Assembly (NCBI RefSeq): GCF_004217615.1
Contig: NZ_SHLD01000001.1
Span: 372,001 to 436,000, forward strand
Source of the DNA: Micromonospora kangleipakensis
Lineage (GTDB): Bacteria; Actinomycetota; Actinomycetes; Mycobacteriales; Micromonosporaceae
Length of the DNA: 64,000 bases
Reading direction: 5' to 3'
The translations under genes and the position numbers were made by a program. The notes beneath the pieces were generated by a model, which had not been told where the DNA came from, did not search any database, and saw only the letters and a list, made by a program, of their open reading frames with translations. Positions 17,071 through 25,902 of the stretch are shown here, one piece after another. The number at the start of each line of letters is the position of its first letter. The stretch's first letter is position 1.

Positions 17071-17844
17071 CTACCCGCCCCGGAGCCCACGACCCTGGTA
17101 CAACACCGCGGTGGACCGGGTCGGCACGATCCGGGGTCCGCCGCCCGCCTCCGTCCCCACCGGACGGCGGGCGGACGCGCCGCGCATCCGCCGCAGCAGC
17201 CAGCCCAGCGTGCCGAGCAGCTCCGGGCGGATGCCACGCAGCCGCAGCTCGACCCCGTGCCGGGCGCACTCGGCCACCAGCTCCCGGGCGTCCACGAACA
17301 ACCGTGGGTCGTGGATGCCGCGCGGCACGGTGGGCAGCCGCTCACCGATCTCCACCGCGACGAGCCGGGCCAGCGCCGTGTCGTTGAGGGTGTCCAGCAC
17401 CAGCAGGCCACCCGGGCGGAGCAGCCGGCACGCCTCGGCGACCACGCGCCGCCAGTCCGGCACGTGCTCCAGCAGCTCGCCCGCGGAGACCACGTCGGCG
17501 CAGCCGTCGGCGAGCGGAACGGCGGTGGCGTCGGCGTTGACCACCGTCACCCCGTGCGCGGCGGCCTGCGCCAGGGCGGAGCGGGTGAGGTCCAGCCCGA
17601 CGTGCCGGTAGCCCTTACCGACCAGGTGCGGCGCGAGCAGCCCGGCGCCGCAGCCCAGGTCGACCAGGAGGGCGCCCGGCCGGAACGCCGGCGGCACCAG
17701 CGCGGCCCGGGCCCGGGCCAGCCAGTGCAGCATCGCGAACGCGCCGTCCGGCCGCCACCACTCGCCGGCCAGGTCGTCGTACTGGCGGGGGTCGTTGCGC
17801 GGCAGCACCCGGGGCGGGGTGGACACCGGGGCCGCGTCTCGCAT
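17071..17844 (-). CDS. SAM-dependent methyltransferase, UbiG/UbiE-like
   Basis: 257 residues, class I Rossmann methyltransferase. SAM motif I is VDLGCGAGLLAPHLV, followed by VGLDLTRSALAQA, VNADATAVPLADG and the post-motif LLRPGGLLVLDTLN. The sequence is close to 3-demethylubiquinone-9 methyltransferases, fitting O-methylation of a phenolic lipid made by the PKS. It is divergent from the UbiA gene, whose ancestral ATG (17890) lies only 45 bp away. A CACGCT sequence at -12 to -7 is one base off the TANNNT promoter pattern. Confidence 0.85.
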   Translation of the reverse strand: MRDAAPVSTPPRVLPRNDPRQYDDLAGEWWRPDGAFAMLHWLARARAALVPPAFRPGALLVDLGCGAGLLAPHLVGKGYRHVGLDLTRSALAQAAAHGVTVVNADATAVPLADGCADVVSAGELLEHVPDWRRVVAEACRLLRPGGLLVLDTLNDTALARLVAVEIGERLPTVPRGIHDPRLFVDARELVAECARHGVELRLRGIRPELLGTLGWLLRRMRGASARRPVGTEAGGGPRIVPTRSTAVLYQGRGLRGG

Positions 17845-17889
17845 GGACCGAGCGTGGCACGACTCCCCGGTAACGACCAGACTTCCCTC

Positions 17890-18198
17890 ATGTCGTCAAC
17901 GGTGCTAGGGCCGTGTCCACAAACGTTGGCCGGGTTGGTCGGGGTTGGGAAAATGTCGTACCGGTGGTGTTGGCTTCGGTTCGTGCCTCGTCGTCGGGAT
18001 CCCGCAGCGCTGCGGGTCGTGCATCGCACGGCGCGTGTCGCGTTGCGCGTGACAGCCGGGCAGCGGCGCCGTTGTTTCGGGCTGCTGCGCTTCTCCGGTC
18101 ACCGTGACCTGGTCGCGGCCGCCAGCATCGCCACCCGGGAGTCGCCCGCCCCCAAGGCGAGGATCCACAACGCCCACCGCAAACTCGGCGAACGTTAG
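17890..18198 (+). pseudogene. Displaced 5' end of the UbiA gene running into the inserted element
   Basis: The original ATG at 17890 still opens a frame. After six codons it enters the inserted element and reads 96 more codons to a TAG at 18196-18198. That stop overlaps by one base the GTG at 18198 that opens the intact UbiA frame, so a ribosome finishing this 102-residue chimeric peptide could restart on UbiA. Confidence 0.7.
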
Positions 18199-18213
18199 TG
18201 GGCACCGCACTAG
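17905..18213. mobile_element. 301-bp IS remnant or MITE inserted in the 5' end of the UbiA gene
   Basis: A 301-bp segment (17909-18209) is bordered by CTAG on both sides (17905-17908 and 18210-18213). Its ends are imperfect inverted repeats: the first 28 bases and the reverse complement of the last 28 agree at 22 positions. CTAG fits the YTAR target duplication known for IS701 and some IS5-group elements. No recognisable transposase remains. Deleting the element plus one CTAG joins ATG TCG TCA ACG GTG CTA to GGG CTG GTC, restoring a normal UbiA N-terminus (MSSTVLGLVRASHPEP). Confidence 0.85.
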
Positions 18214-19034
18214 GGCTGGTCAGGGCGAGTCACCCGGAGCCGGCCGCGACGGTCACCACGGTGGCCGGGCTGCTGGCGTGGGGGGTCGGGCACCGGCCGG
18301 CCGGCATCGCCGCCGTGGTGGGCACGGTGCTCGCCAGCCAGCTCGCCGTCGGCTGGAGCAACGACGCGCTCGACGCCGACCGGGACGCCACGGTGGGGCG
18401 TACCGACAAGCCGGTCGCCGCCGGCGCGCTCCGGCGGCGCACCGCGGGCCTCGCCGCGGTGCTGGCCGCGGTGGCCACCCCGGTGCTGGCGCTGACCACG
18501 AACCCGGTGGCGGCGGTCTGGGCCACCGTCGGCCTGCTCTCCGCCCTGCTCTACGACTGGCCGCTGAAGTCGACCCCGGTCTCGGTGCTGCCGTACGCGG
18601 TCTCCTTCGGGTCGCTGCCCGCCTTCGTGGTGCTGGCGCTGCCCGGCGCGCCGGCGCCGCCGGTCTGGCTGGTGACCGCCGCGGCCTGCCTCGGCGCCGG
18701 GGCGCACTTCGCCAACGTGCTGCCCGACCTGGCCGACGACGCCCGGACCGGGGTGCGCGGCCTGCCGCACCGGCTCGGCGCGGCGGGCAGCCGGGCGGCC
18801 GCGGCCGGGCTGCTCCTCGCGGCGACCGTCACGCTGGTCTTCGGGCCGCCCGGGCCGCCGTCGTGGGCCGGGCTGTCGGCGGTCGCCGCCGCCGTGCTGG
18901 TGCCGGCCGTCGCTGGGTACGGCGGACGCGGCGCGACCCGGGCCGGCGGCCGGCCGGTGGCCGCCTTCCGGGCGGTGATGGTGGTGGCGCTGATCGACGT
19001 GGTCCTGCTGGTGGCGAGCGGTCGGGTGGTCTGA
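18198..19034 (+). CDS. UbiA family prenyltransferase (restart after insertion)
   Basis: 278 residues from the GTG at 18198, the only start compatible with an intact frame; codons 1-4 are element-derived. The first Asp-rich motif is NDALDADRD (N55, D56, D59, D61, D63) and the second is LPDLADDARTGVRGLP, on opposite sides of the membrane core of about eight to nine helices. Such enzymes attach a polyprenyl chain to an aromatic acceptor in the membrane. In the agq-type pathway this is dihydrogeranylation of the alkyl-methoxyhydroquinone. The inserted element separates the gene from its original start and promoter. Confidence 0.85.
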   Translation: MGTALGLVRASHPEPAATVTTVAGLLAWGVGHRPAGIAAVVGTVLASQLAVGWSNDALDADRDATVGRTDKPVAAGALRRRTAGLAAVLAAVATPVLALTTNPVAAVWATVGLLSALLYDWPLKSTPVSVLPYAVSFGSLPAFVVLALPGAPAPPVWLVTAAACLGAGAHFANVLPDLADDARTGVRGLPHRLGAAGSRAAAAGLLLAATVTLVFGPPGPPSWAGLSAVAAAVLVPAVAGYGGRGATRAGGRPVAAFRAVMVVALIDVVLLVASGRVV

Positions 19035-19173
19035 CCGCCTCCCGGGAAGGTGGCATTACCGGGTCGGCGTGCGACCGTCGATCAGCCCCAACTACCCTGG
19101 AGCGCGGTCTGCGCGGGTATGGCCACCGTGCCCGGGGTACGGCCGGGTGGGGATCGTGACGAGGAGGACCGAC

Positions 19174-19938
19174 GTGACGCGCTCGATCAGGGGTTCCGGA
19201 CGGGCGGCCCTGCTGCTGGCCGGTACGGCGGCGGCGGCGAGCCTGCTGCTGTCCGGGTGTGGCGCCGGCCAGGTGGCCGAGACCGCCAACAAGATCCCGT
19301 CGGTCCAGGGCGTGAACGTCCAGACTTCCGACAACCTGTACAAGGTCCGCGGCCTCTACGTGCAGTACCCGGGCGTCGAGGGCTACCGGGCGGGCGCGAA
19401 CGCCCCGCTGAACGTCGTGATCTACAACGACAGCAAGACCCCGGTCACCGTCACCGTCACCACGGACAGCGCCCGCGAGATCGTCCTCGCCGGCCCGACA
19501 CCGGGCGGCGCCGAGGCGAGCCCGAGCGGGTCGCCGACCGAGCCGGCCTCCGAGTCGCCGACGCCGAGCGACCCCAGCGCGTCGCCGAGCCGCTCGATCG
19601 GGGCCAGCGAGTCCGCCTCGGCCAGCCCGTCCGCCCCGGCCAGCCCGTCCGCCCCGGCGAGCGAGTCGGCCCCGGCCGGCCAGCCGGCCCGGATCGAGAT
19701 CCCGGCCCTCGGCTACGCCCAGCTCGCCGGCGCCAGCGGCCAGCACTTCCAGCTCGTCGGGCTGAACGACAAGCTGCTCGCCGGCCAGCAGGTCAACCTG
19801 GTCTTCGACTTCGGCAACGGCAGGACGATCAAGACCGCGGCCCCGATCGGCGTCCCGCTGACCCCGGCCGCGCCGGCCTCCCCGATCATCACCCGCGAGG
19901 GTGGCGAGGAGGGCGGCACCGAGGGCGGCCACGGCTGA
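19174..19938 (+). CDS. Lipoprotein with Ser/Pro/Ala-rich linker
   Basis: 254 residues from the GTG at 19174, chosen for the GAGGAGG site 6-7 nt upstream; a longer frame from 19069 lacks one. The lipobox is LLSGC, so it should be lipid-anchored outside the cell. An N-terminal domain of about 110 residues (LYVQYPGVEGYRAGANAPLNVVIYNDS) is joined by a low-complexity repeat of SPTEPASESPT and SAPASPSAPAS type (about 125-180) to a second beta-rich part. Two DUF-like halves may form one domain split by the linker. Function unknown. Confidence 0.8.
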   Translation: MTRSIRGSGRAALLLAGTAAAASLLLSGCGAGQVAETANKIPSVQGVNVQTSDNLYKVRGLYVQYPGVEGYRAGANAPLNVVIYNDSKTPVTVTVTTDSAREIVLAGPTPGGAEASPSGSPTEPASESPTPSDPSASPSRSIGASESASASPSAPASPSAPASESAPAGQPARIEIPALGYAQLAGASGQHFQLVGLNDKLLAGQQVNLVFDFGNGRTIKTAAPIGVPLTPAAPASPIITREGGEEGGTEGGHG

Positions 19939-20032
19939 TCCGCCGGACGAACTGTCGACGGCACCGTCGGCGTGGTGACCGCCACGCCGGCGGTGTCTTC
20001 GTCTCCGGCTGGGTTTCGTCGTACCGCCCGGT

Positions 20033-20038
20033 TAGCGT
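20033..20038 (+). promoter_or_regulatory. -10 hexamer TAGCGT of radA (leaderless)
   Basis: It occupies -12 to -7 relative to the GTG at 20045, predicting a transcript that starts on the start codon. Confidence 0.55.
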
Positions 20039-20044
20039 CCTGGG

Positions 20045-21499
20045 GTGACCACGTCCCGTTCGACCTCCCCCCGCGGCGCGTCCACCGCCGGCCGGAGCCG
20101 GGCCTCGGCCCGCGAGCCGCGACCGGCCTACGAGTGCGACGCCTGCGGCCACCAGCCGCCCAAGTGGGTCGGGCGCTGCCCGGAGTGCGGCGAGTGGGGC
20201 TCGGTGGTCGAGTGCACGGTCACCGGCCCGCTGGTCTCCGGCCGGGTGGTCAGCTCCCGGATGCCCGCCGAGCCGGCCCGGCCGATCGCCACCATCAGCG
20301 CCGCCCCGGCCCGCGCCCGGCCGACCGGCGTCACCGAGCTGGACCGGGTGCTCGGCGGCGGCCTCGTCCCCGGCGCGGTGGTGCTGCTCGCCGGCGAGCC
20401 CGGGGTGGGCAAGTCGACGCTGCTGCTCGACGTCGCCCAGCAGTGGGCGACCAACGCGGGCAGCCCGTCGCTGGTGGTCAGCGGCGAGGAGTCGGTCAGC
20501 CAGGTGCGGCTGCGCGCCGAGCGGATGGGCACCCTGCACGACCAGCTCTACCTGGCCGCCGAGAGCGACCTGTCGGCGGTGCTCGGCCACCTCGACGCGG
20601 TCAAGCCCGGGCTGCTGGTGCTCGACTCGGTGCAGACCATCTCCACCACCGGCACCGAGGGCGTCCCGGGCGGGGTGACTCAGGTCCGCGCCGTCACCGC
20701 CGCCCTGGTCGCGGTCGCCAAGGAGCGCGGCATCGCCACCGTGCTGGTCGGCCACGTCACCAAGGACGGCCAGGTGGCGGGTCCCCGGGTGCTGGAGCAC
20801 CTGGTCGACGTGGTGCTGCACTTCGAGGGCGACAAGCACTCCTCGCTGCGGATGGTCCGGGGCGTCAAGAACCGGTTCGGCGCCGCCGACGAGGTGGGCT
20901 GCTTCGAGATGCACGAGGGCGGCATCAGCAGCCTGGCCGACCCGTCCGGTCTCTTCCTCACCCGCTACTCCGAGCCGGTGCCCGGCACCTGCGTCACGGT
21001 GGCGATGGAGGGGCGGCGGGCCCTGGTGACCGAGGTGCAGGCGCTGATCGGCGCGACCGTGGCCGGCTCCCCCCGGCGCACGGTCTCCGGGCTGGACGGG
21101 GCCCGGCTGGCGATGGTGCTGGCGGTGCTCCAGCGGCGTACGGAGCGGCTGACCCTGCACGACCGGGAGGTCTTCGCCGCGACGGTCGGCGGCATCCGGG
21201 TGGTGGAGCCGGCGGCGGATCTGGCCGTCGCCCTCGCGGTGGCGTCCGGCGGTCTCAACCTCGCCATCGCCCCGCACCTGGTGGCGATCGGCGAGGTCGG
21301 CCTCACCGGCGAGGTGCGCCGGGTCGGCGCGGTGCCCCGCCGGCTCGCCGAGGCAGCCCGGCTCGGGTTCCGGCTGGCCCTGGTGCCGACCGGTTGCGGC
21401 CCGGGCAGCAGCGGGGTCGCTCCGGAGAACATGCGGGTGATCGAGGTCACGGACGTGCGGGCGGCGCTCCAGGCTGCCGCCCGCGCGTCGGCCGAGTGA
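20045..21499 (+). CDS. radA: DNA repair protein RadA (branch-migration ATPase)
   Basis: 484 residues, full length. A C4 zinc finger (YECDACG...CPECGEWG) is followed by the RecA-like core with Walker A GEPGVGKST, Walker B LLVLDSVQT and the RadA signature KNRFG, then a Lon-protease-like C-terminal domain (AATVGGIRVVEPAADLAVALAVASGG). RadA drives branch migration of recombination intermediates. It precedes disA on the same strand, an arrangement shared with Firmicutes, where RadA interacts with DisA. Confidence 0.95.
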   Translation: MTTSRSTSPRGASTAGRSRASAREPRPAYECDACGHQPPKWVGRCPECGEWGSVVECTVTGPLVSGRVVSSRMPAEPARPIATISAAPARARPTGVTELDRVLGGGLVPGAVVLLAGEPGVGKSTLLLDVAQQWATNAGSPSLVVSGEESVSQVRLRAERMGTLHDQLYLAAESDLSAVLGHLDAVKPGLLVLDSVQTISTTGTEGVPGGVTQVRAVTAALVAVAKERGIATVLVGHVTKDGQVAGPRVLEHLVDVVLHFEGDKHSSLRMVRGVKNRFGAADEVGCFEMHEGGISSLADPSGLFLTRYSEPVPGTCVTVAMEGRRALVTEVQALIGATVAGSPRRTVSGLDGARLAMVLAVLQRRTERLTLHDREVFAATVGGIRVVEPAADLAVALAVASGGLNLAIAPHLVAIGEVGLTGEVRRVGAVPRRLAEAARLGFRLALVPTGCGPGSSGVAPENMRVIEVTDVRAALQAAARASAE

Positions 21500-21629
21500 C
21501 CCAGGGTGACCGCGCGACGGGACCGGCTGGGCGATATCGGACAGCTGACCCGACCCGTCGGCGGCGGCGGAAGCCGGACATCGTGACACATCACAGTAAC
21601 CACGAGAGCACCCAACGCACGACAGTCCG

Positions 21630-21635
21630 TAGACT
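21630..21635 (+). promoter_or_regulatory. -10 hexamer TAGACT of disA (leaderless)
   Basis: It lies at -12 to -7 relative to the GTG at 21642, favouring that start over the GTG at 21636. Confidence 0.55.
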
Positions 21636-21641
21636 GTGCCC

Positions 21642-22826
21642 GTGCCGATCGACCGCGATGCCACCAAGCCCGCCGCGGCGGCGACGCCGCACGCCCGCAC
21701 GGCGGTGGGCTCGCCCGCCCGTCCGATCAGCGTCAGCGTGACCGGGAGCGTCGGCGGGGCCGGCGGCGACCCGCTGCGGGCAAATCTCGCTCTCATGGCG
21801 CCGGGTACCGCGCTTCGCGACGGGCTCGAGCGGATCCTGCGCGGCCGTACGGGCGCGCTCATCGTCCTCGGCTACGACAAGGTGGTCGACCAGATCTGCA
21901 CCGGCGGCTTCCCGATGGACGTGGAGTTCTCCGCGACCCGGGTCCGCGAGCTGTGCAAGATGGACGGCGCGGTGGTGCTCTCCAGCGACGGCACCCGGAT
22001 CGTGCAGGCGGGCGTGCACCTGATGCCCGACCCGTCCATCCCGACGGAGGAGTCCGGCACCCGGCACCGCACCGCCGAGCGGGTGGCCCGGCAGACCGGC
22101 TACCCGGTCATCTCCGTCAGCCAGTCGATGCGGATCATCAGCCTCTACGTCAACGGCCAGCGGCACGTGCTGGACGACTCGGCGGCGATCCTCTCCCGCG
22201 CCAACCAGGCGCTGGCCACCCTCGAGCGGTACAAGCTCCGCCTCGACGAGGTCTCCGGCACCCTCTCCGCCTTGGAGATCGAGGACCTGGTCACCGTGCG
22301 GGACGCGGTGGCCGTGGTGCAGCGGCTGGAGATGGTCCGCCGGATCGCCGACGAGATCGCCGGCTACGTCGTCGAGCTGGGCACCGACGGCCGGCTGCTC
22401 GCCCTCCAGCTGGACGAGCTGATGGCCGGCGTGGACGCCGACCGCACCCTGGTCATCCGGGACTACCTCCCGGTGGGCCGCAAGTCGCGGACCCTCGACG
22501 AGGGGCTGGTCGAACTGGACCTGCTCGGCGCCACCGAGCTGATCGACCTGGTGGCGGTCGCCAAGGCGATCGGCTACCCGTCCGCCTCCGACGCGCTCGA
22601 CGCGGCGGTCAGCCCGCGCGGTTTCCGGCTGCTGGCCAAGGTGCCCCGGCTCCCGGTCGCGGTGGTCGACCGGCTGGTGGTGCACTTCGGCAGCCTCCAG
22701 CGGCTGCTCGGCGCGACCGTGGAAGACCTCCAGGCGGTCGAGGGGGTGGGCGACGCCCGCGCCCGGGGCGTCCGGGAGGGCCTTTCCCGGCTCGCCGAGG
22801 CGTCCATCCTGGAGCGGTACGTCTGA
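21642..22826 (+). CDS. disA: DNA integrity scanning diadenylate cyclase
   Basis: 394 residues from the GTG at 21642. The N-terminal DAC domain makes c-di-AMP from two ATP and shows DGAVVLS and [10 protein letters not shown] helical linker follows, then a C-terminal helix-hairpin-helix DNA-binding domain ([22 protein letters not shown]). DisA slides on DNA and lowers c-di-AMP synthesis at branched structures. The first 35 residues are a Pro/Ala-rich extension. No c-di-AMP riboswitch was recognised in the window. Confidence 0.95.
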   Translation: MPIDRDATKPAAAATPHARTAVGSPARPISVSVTGSVGGAGGDPLRANLALMAPGTALRDGLERILRGRTGALIVLGYDKVVDQICTGGFPMDVEFSATRVRELCKMDGAVVLSSDGTRIVQAGVHLMPDPSIPTEESGTRHRTAERVARQTGYPVISVSQSMRIISLYVNGQRHVLDDSAAILSRANQALATLERYKLRLDEVSGTLSALEIEDLVTVRDAVAVVQRLEMVRRIADEIAGYVVELGTDGRLLALQLDELMAGVDADRTLVIRDYLPVGRKSRTLDEGLVELDLLGATELIDLVAVAKAIGYPSASDALDAAVSPRGFRLLAKVPRLPVAVVDRLVVHFGSLQRLLGATVEDLQAVEGVGDARARGVREGLSRLAEASILERYV

Positions 22827-22841
22827 GCCGGCCCGGCCGGC

Positions 22842-23570
22842 TCAGCTCGTGACGGTCAGCTTCACCGGCTCGCTGAGCTTCGTGCCCACCCGGGCGAAGA
22901 GCTGGTACGTGCCGGCCGGCGCGTACGGGCCGGCGGCGAGACCGGCGTTGCAGCGGCTGGTGTCCCGCCCGTTCCAGCCCAGCTCATAGAGGCGCTCGAA
23001 GCCGGGCGTGAACGACTGCACGTCGGAGCCCTTGCCGGTGCCGCAGGTGTCCGAGGACCAGACCTTCTCCGCGCCCGACTTGATGAACAGCTCCTGGAGG
23101 TCCGCCCCGACGTCCCGGCTGCAGGTGCGCTGGGACTTGTTTTTGATCTTGAGCTGGAGATCCACCACGGTGCCCTGCCGGGCGGTCGCCGGCTGCGCCA
23201 CCGGGGTCACCAGGAGCTCCGCGTCCGTGCAGGTCCCGTCGTCGGCCACCGGGGCCGCGGGCGCGGCCGGGGCGTCGGTCGTCGCGGTGCCGCCACCCGC
23301 TGGCCCGCCGTCCGAGCCGCCACCGGAGTCGCCCGGCGCGGCGGACGGATCACCCGACCGCGGGGTCAGCACCGGTCCGGACGGCTCCGGGCCCACCGAC
23401 GGGGCGGCGCCCGTCGCTGAGGACGTCGACGCCGGGGTCGCGCCCGTGTTGGGGTCCGGACTGCTGCAGGAATAGACCAGGACAATCAGGAAGAGAAGCC
23501 CCGCTCCGAGTACGACGGCGCGACGCCGCCAGTAGACAGCGGATGGCAGGGGGCCGACCGTCAGACGCAT
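22842..23570 (-). CDS. Membrane-anchored secreted protein with C-terminal beta domain
   Basis: 242 residues from the ATG at 23570. One N-terminal span (about 15-37) leads into a Gly/Ser/Ala/Pro-rich linker (40-110) and a domain with four cysteines (GTCTDAELLVTPVAQP; RTCSRDVGADLQELFI; SDTCGTGKG; RCNAGLAAGPY). The pattern (ligand-binding-like strands, LQLKIKNKS, and closing YQLFARVGTKLSEPVKLTV) is an Ig-like or DUF4232-like envelope domain. Function unknown. It converges with disA with 15 bp between. Confidence 0.7.
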   Translation of the reverse strand: MRLTVGPLPSAVYWRRRAVVLGAGLLFLIVLVYSCSSPDPNTGATPASTSSATGAAPSVGPEPSGPVLTPRSGDPSAAPGDSGGGSDGGPAGGGTATTDAPAAPAAPVADDGTCTDAELLVTPVAQPATARQGTVVDLQLKIKNKSQRTCSRDVGADLQELFIKSGAEKVWSSDTCGTGKGSDVQSFTPGFERLYELGWNGRDTSRCNAGLAAGPYAPAGTYQLFARVGTKLSEPVKLTVTS

Positions 23571-23833
23571 GATGCGTTCACCGTAGCGGCGTACCGCACG
23601 GGGCGGGGTGCGACGCGCCGGGGCGAGCACGGCACCCGGTCGGCGTTCCACAGGCGACAGCCGGACCGGGCCGGCCGGTCACCGACCGGACCCGCGCGCG
23701 CAGCGCCACCGGCGTGGCCACCCCACGACGCCGACCCCGGCATGCCCCGGCACCGCCGACGCGCCACGTCCCTCGTCCGGCGTCGACCATGGGAGCGGAG
23801 GGCGCGGCTACCGCCGCCACGTTGCGGCGGCGG
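23571..23833. other. Intergenic region without a supported gene
   Basis: It lies between def and the secreted-protein gene, both on the minus strand. A GC-rich hairpin sits at the end of def. A TACGGT hexamer at 23580-23585 is a possible -10 element for the secreted-protein gene. No conserved ORF is seen. Confidence 0.4.
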
Positions 23834-23834
23834 T
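23810..23834 (-). terminator. Hairpin at the end of def
   Basis: ACCGCCGC pairs with GCGGCGGT across a short loop and overlaps the last base of the def stop codon. There is no U-tract, as is common in high-GC terminators. Confidence 0.4.
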
Positions 23835-24394
23835 CAGAGGTAGACCTTGCGCTGGTAGATGGCGTGCGCGCCGGCGACCCGGTCGAGGAAGAGCAGGCCC
23901 GCGCAGTGGTCGATCTCGTGCTGGAGCGCCCGCGCCTCGAAACCGTCGGTGACCAGCCGGAGCGGCCGGCCCGTGCCGGGCAGTACGCCCTCGACCACCA
24001 GCCGGCTGGCCCGCTTCACGTCACCGGTCAGATCCGGCACCGACATGCAGCCCTCCCGCCCGGCCTTCCACCGGCTGGCCTCCACCACCCGGGCGTTGCA
24101 CAGCACGAACGTCCCGTGCAGGGTGACCGCCTTCGGGTGGCCGGTGACGTCCACCGCGAACATCTGTGCGCTCACCCCCACCTGCGGCGCGGCGAGGCCA
24201 ACGCAGCCGGGCGAGACGCGCATGGTGGCGACCAGGTCGGCGGCGAGGCGAACCACCTCGTCGGAGGTCGGGTCGACCGCCGGCCCCGGCCGGCTGAGCA
24301 CCGGGTCGGGGGCGGAGACCACCGGGCGCACCTCGCCCGGCACGGCGAGCGCCTCCGGGGTCCAGCCGTCGAGGCCGACGTACTCCGCCGTCAC
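23834..24394 (-). CDS. def: Peptide deformylase
   Basis: 186 residues from the GTG at 24394, which overlaps the stop of the ACT-domain gene (GTGA). Metalloprotease motifs are VGLAAPQVG, EGCMSVPD and QHEIDH (Cys and two His bind the metal, Glu catalyses). It removes the formyl group from nascent proteins. It has an N-terminal extension of about 25 residues, as in other actinobacterial enzymes. Confidence 0.93.
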   Translation of the reverse strand: MTAEYVGLDGWTPEALAVPGEVRPVVSAPDPVLSRPGPAVDPTSDEVVRLAADLVATMRVSPGCVGLAAPQVGVSAQMFAVDVTGHPKAVTLHGTFVLCNARVVEASRWKAGREGCMSVPDLTGDVKRASRLVVEGVLPGTGRPLRLVTDGFEARALQHEIDHCAGLLFLDRVAGAHAIYQRKVYL

Positions 24395-24903
24395 AGCAGG
24401 TCCGTGTCCGCCGGGCGGAGGCTGACCCCGACGCCCAGCTCGGCGGCGGTACGCGCGAGTCGGCCGGCCACCTCGTCGGAGCTGCCGGGCGGCAGCTCCA
24501 CCTCGGCGACCACCACGTAGAGGGATCCGGTCAGCCGGGTGCTCAGGTCGGTGACGTTGCCACCGGCGTCGGCCAGCACCCGGGTCATCGCCGCGACGAT
24601 GCCCATTCGGTCGGCGCCGTGCACCGCCAGCACGTACGGCTCGCCGGTCGGCGTGGTCTCGCCGTCGGGGGTGACCGCGCGTACGGTGGCCAGCAGCTGG
24701 CCGTCGGCGGCGAGCGGGGCCAACGCGGCCTCGACGTCGGCGGCGGCCGGGCCCACGCAGATCAGCGTCATCGCGAAGTGCCCCCGCAACCGGGTCATCG
24801 TGGAGTCGGTGAGGTTCGCGCCGAGCCGGGCGAGCGCCTCGGCGACGTCGGCCACGATGCCCGGCCGGTCCCGGCCGATGACGGTGATCGCGAGCTCGTT
24901 CAT
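24391..24903 (-). CDS. Tandem ACT-domain protein (GcvR-like)
   Basis: 170 residues. Two ACT domains are visible, ELAITVIGRDRPGIVADVAEALARLGANL (residues 3-31) and YVLAVHGADRMGIVAAMTRVLADAGGNV (about 90-117). Such proteins bind amino acids and regulate metabolism; glycine cleavage regulators have this architecture. It is translationally coupled to def. No enzyme domain is fused, so a regulatory role is most likely. Confidence 0.8.
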   Translation of the reverse strand: MNELAITVIGRDRPGIVADVAEALARLGANLTDSTMTRLRGHFAMTLICVGPAAADVEAALAPLAADGQLLATVRAVTPDGETTPTGEPYVLAVHGADRMGIVAAMTRVLADAGGNVTDLSTRLTGSLYVVVAEVELPPGSSDEVAGRLARTAAELGVGVSLRPADTDLL

Positions 24904-24999
24904 CCGGACATTCTGCCCCGCCCGCCCGGGGCCGCCGCCGCACCCCGGCCCGCCCGCCCATCCTGCGGGAATCCGACCCGTGACATCATCGGCTGCGCG

Positions 25000-25902
25000 A
25001 TGACTGAGCCAACATTCGCCAACCTGGTCAGCCGGTGGTACGAGGAGAACGCCCGCGACCTGCCGTGGCGCAAGCCCGGCACCAGCGCCTGGGCCATCCT
25101 GGTCAGCGAGGTCATGCTCCAGCAGACGCCGGTGGTCCGGGTGCTCCCCGCCTGGGAGGCGTGGCTGGCCCGCTGGCCGGTGCCGGCCGCGCTGGCCGAG
25201 GACAGCCCGGCCGAGGCGATCCGGATGTGGGGGCGGCTCGGCTACCCCCGCCGGGCGGTACGGCTGCGCGACTGCGCGGTGGCGATCGTGGAGCGGCACG
25301 GCGGCGAGGTGCCGGACCGGTTGGACCAGTTGCTCGCGCTGCCCGGAGTCGGGACGTACACGGCCCGGGCGGTCGCGGCGTTCGCGTACGGGCAGCGGCA
25401 CCCCGTGGTGGACACGAACGTCCGCCGGGTGGTCTGCCGGGCCGTCGCCGGGGAACCGGACGCCGGTCCCGCCACCCGCCCCGCCGACCTGGTCGCCACC
25501 GAGGAGCTGCTGCCCGTCGAGCCGGCCGCCGCGGCGCTGGCCAGCGCGGCCTTCATGGAGCTCGGCGCGGTGGTCTGCACCGCCCGCTCGCCCCGCTGTG
25601 CGGTGTGCCCGGTGGAACCGGTCTGCGCCTGGCGGGCCTCCGGCCAGGCCGCCCCCACCGGCCCGACCCGCCGCCCCCAGCGGTACGCCGGCACCGACCG
25701 GCAGGTACGCGGCCTGCTCCTGGCGGTGCTGCGGGAGGCCACCGGACCGGTGCCGCGGCAGCGCATCGATCAGGTCTGGACCGACGACGTGCAGCGTTCC
25801 CGGGCGCTCGCCGGGCTGGTCACCGACGGCCTGGTCGAGCCGGTCGGCGAGGCGTCCTTCCGCCTGGCCGGCGACGGCCCCGCGGTCCCCCTCCCCGGTT
25901 GA
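25000..25902 (+). CDS. mutY: A/G-specific adenine DNA glycosylase
   Basis: 300 residues. The helix-hairpin-helix segment LPGVGTYTARAVAAFAYG is followed by the catalytic VDTNVRRV region and an iron-sulfur cluster loop CTARSPRCAVCPVEPVC (Cys spacing 6, 2, 5). MutY removes adenine mispaired with 8-oxoguanine. It is divergent from the ACT gene. The C-terminal NUDIX-like domain of longer MutY proteins is reduced to about 80 residues, as is usual in actinobacteria. Confidence 0.93.
   Translation: MTEPTFANLVSRWYEENARDLPWRKPGTSAWAILVSEVMLQQTPVVRVLPAWEAWLARWPVPAALAEDSPAEAIRMWGRLGYPRRAVRLRDCAVAIVERHGGEVPDRLDQLLALPGVGTYTARAVAAFAYGQRHPVVDTNVRRVVCRAVAGEPDAGPATRPADLVATEELLPVEPAAAALASAAFMELGAVVCTARSPRCAVCPVEPVCAWRASGQAAPTGPTRRPQRYAGTDRQVRGLLLAVLREATGPVPRQRIDQVWTDDVQRSRALAGLVTDGLVEPVGEASFRLAGDGPAVPLPG

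Noticed and set aside
17909..18209. An intact transposase gene in the inserted element
   Set aside because: The frames inside are short, basic and lack any DDE or other transposase motif; at most a decayed fragment remains.
18198..18213. Treating the GTG at 18198 as the original UbiA start
   Set aside because: The first codons derive from the inserted element's end; the reconstructed ancestral start is the ATG at 17890.
21541..21641. c-di-AMP riboswitch near disA
   Set aside because: No ydaO-type core was recognised, and disA appears leaderless, leaving no room for a riboswitch.
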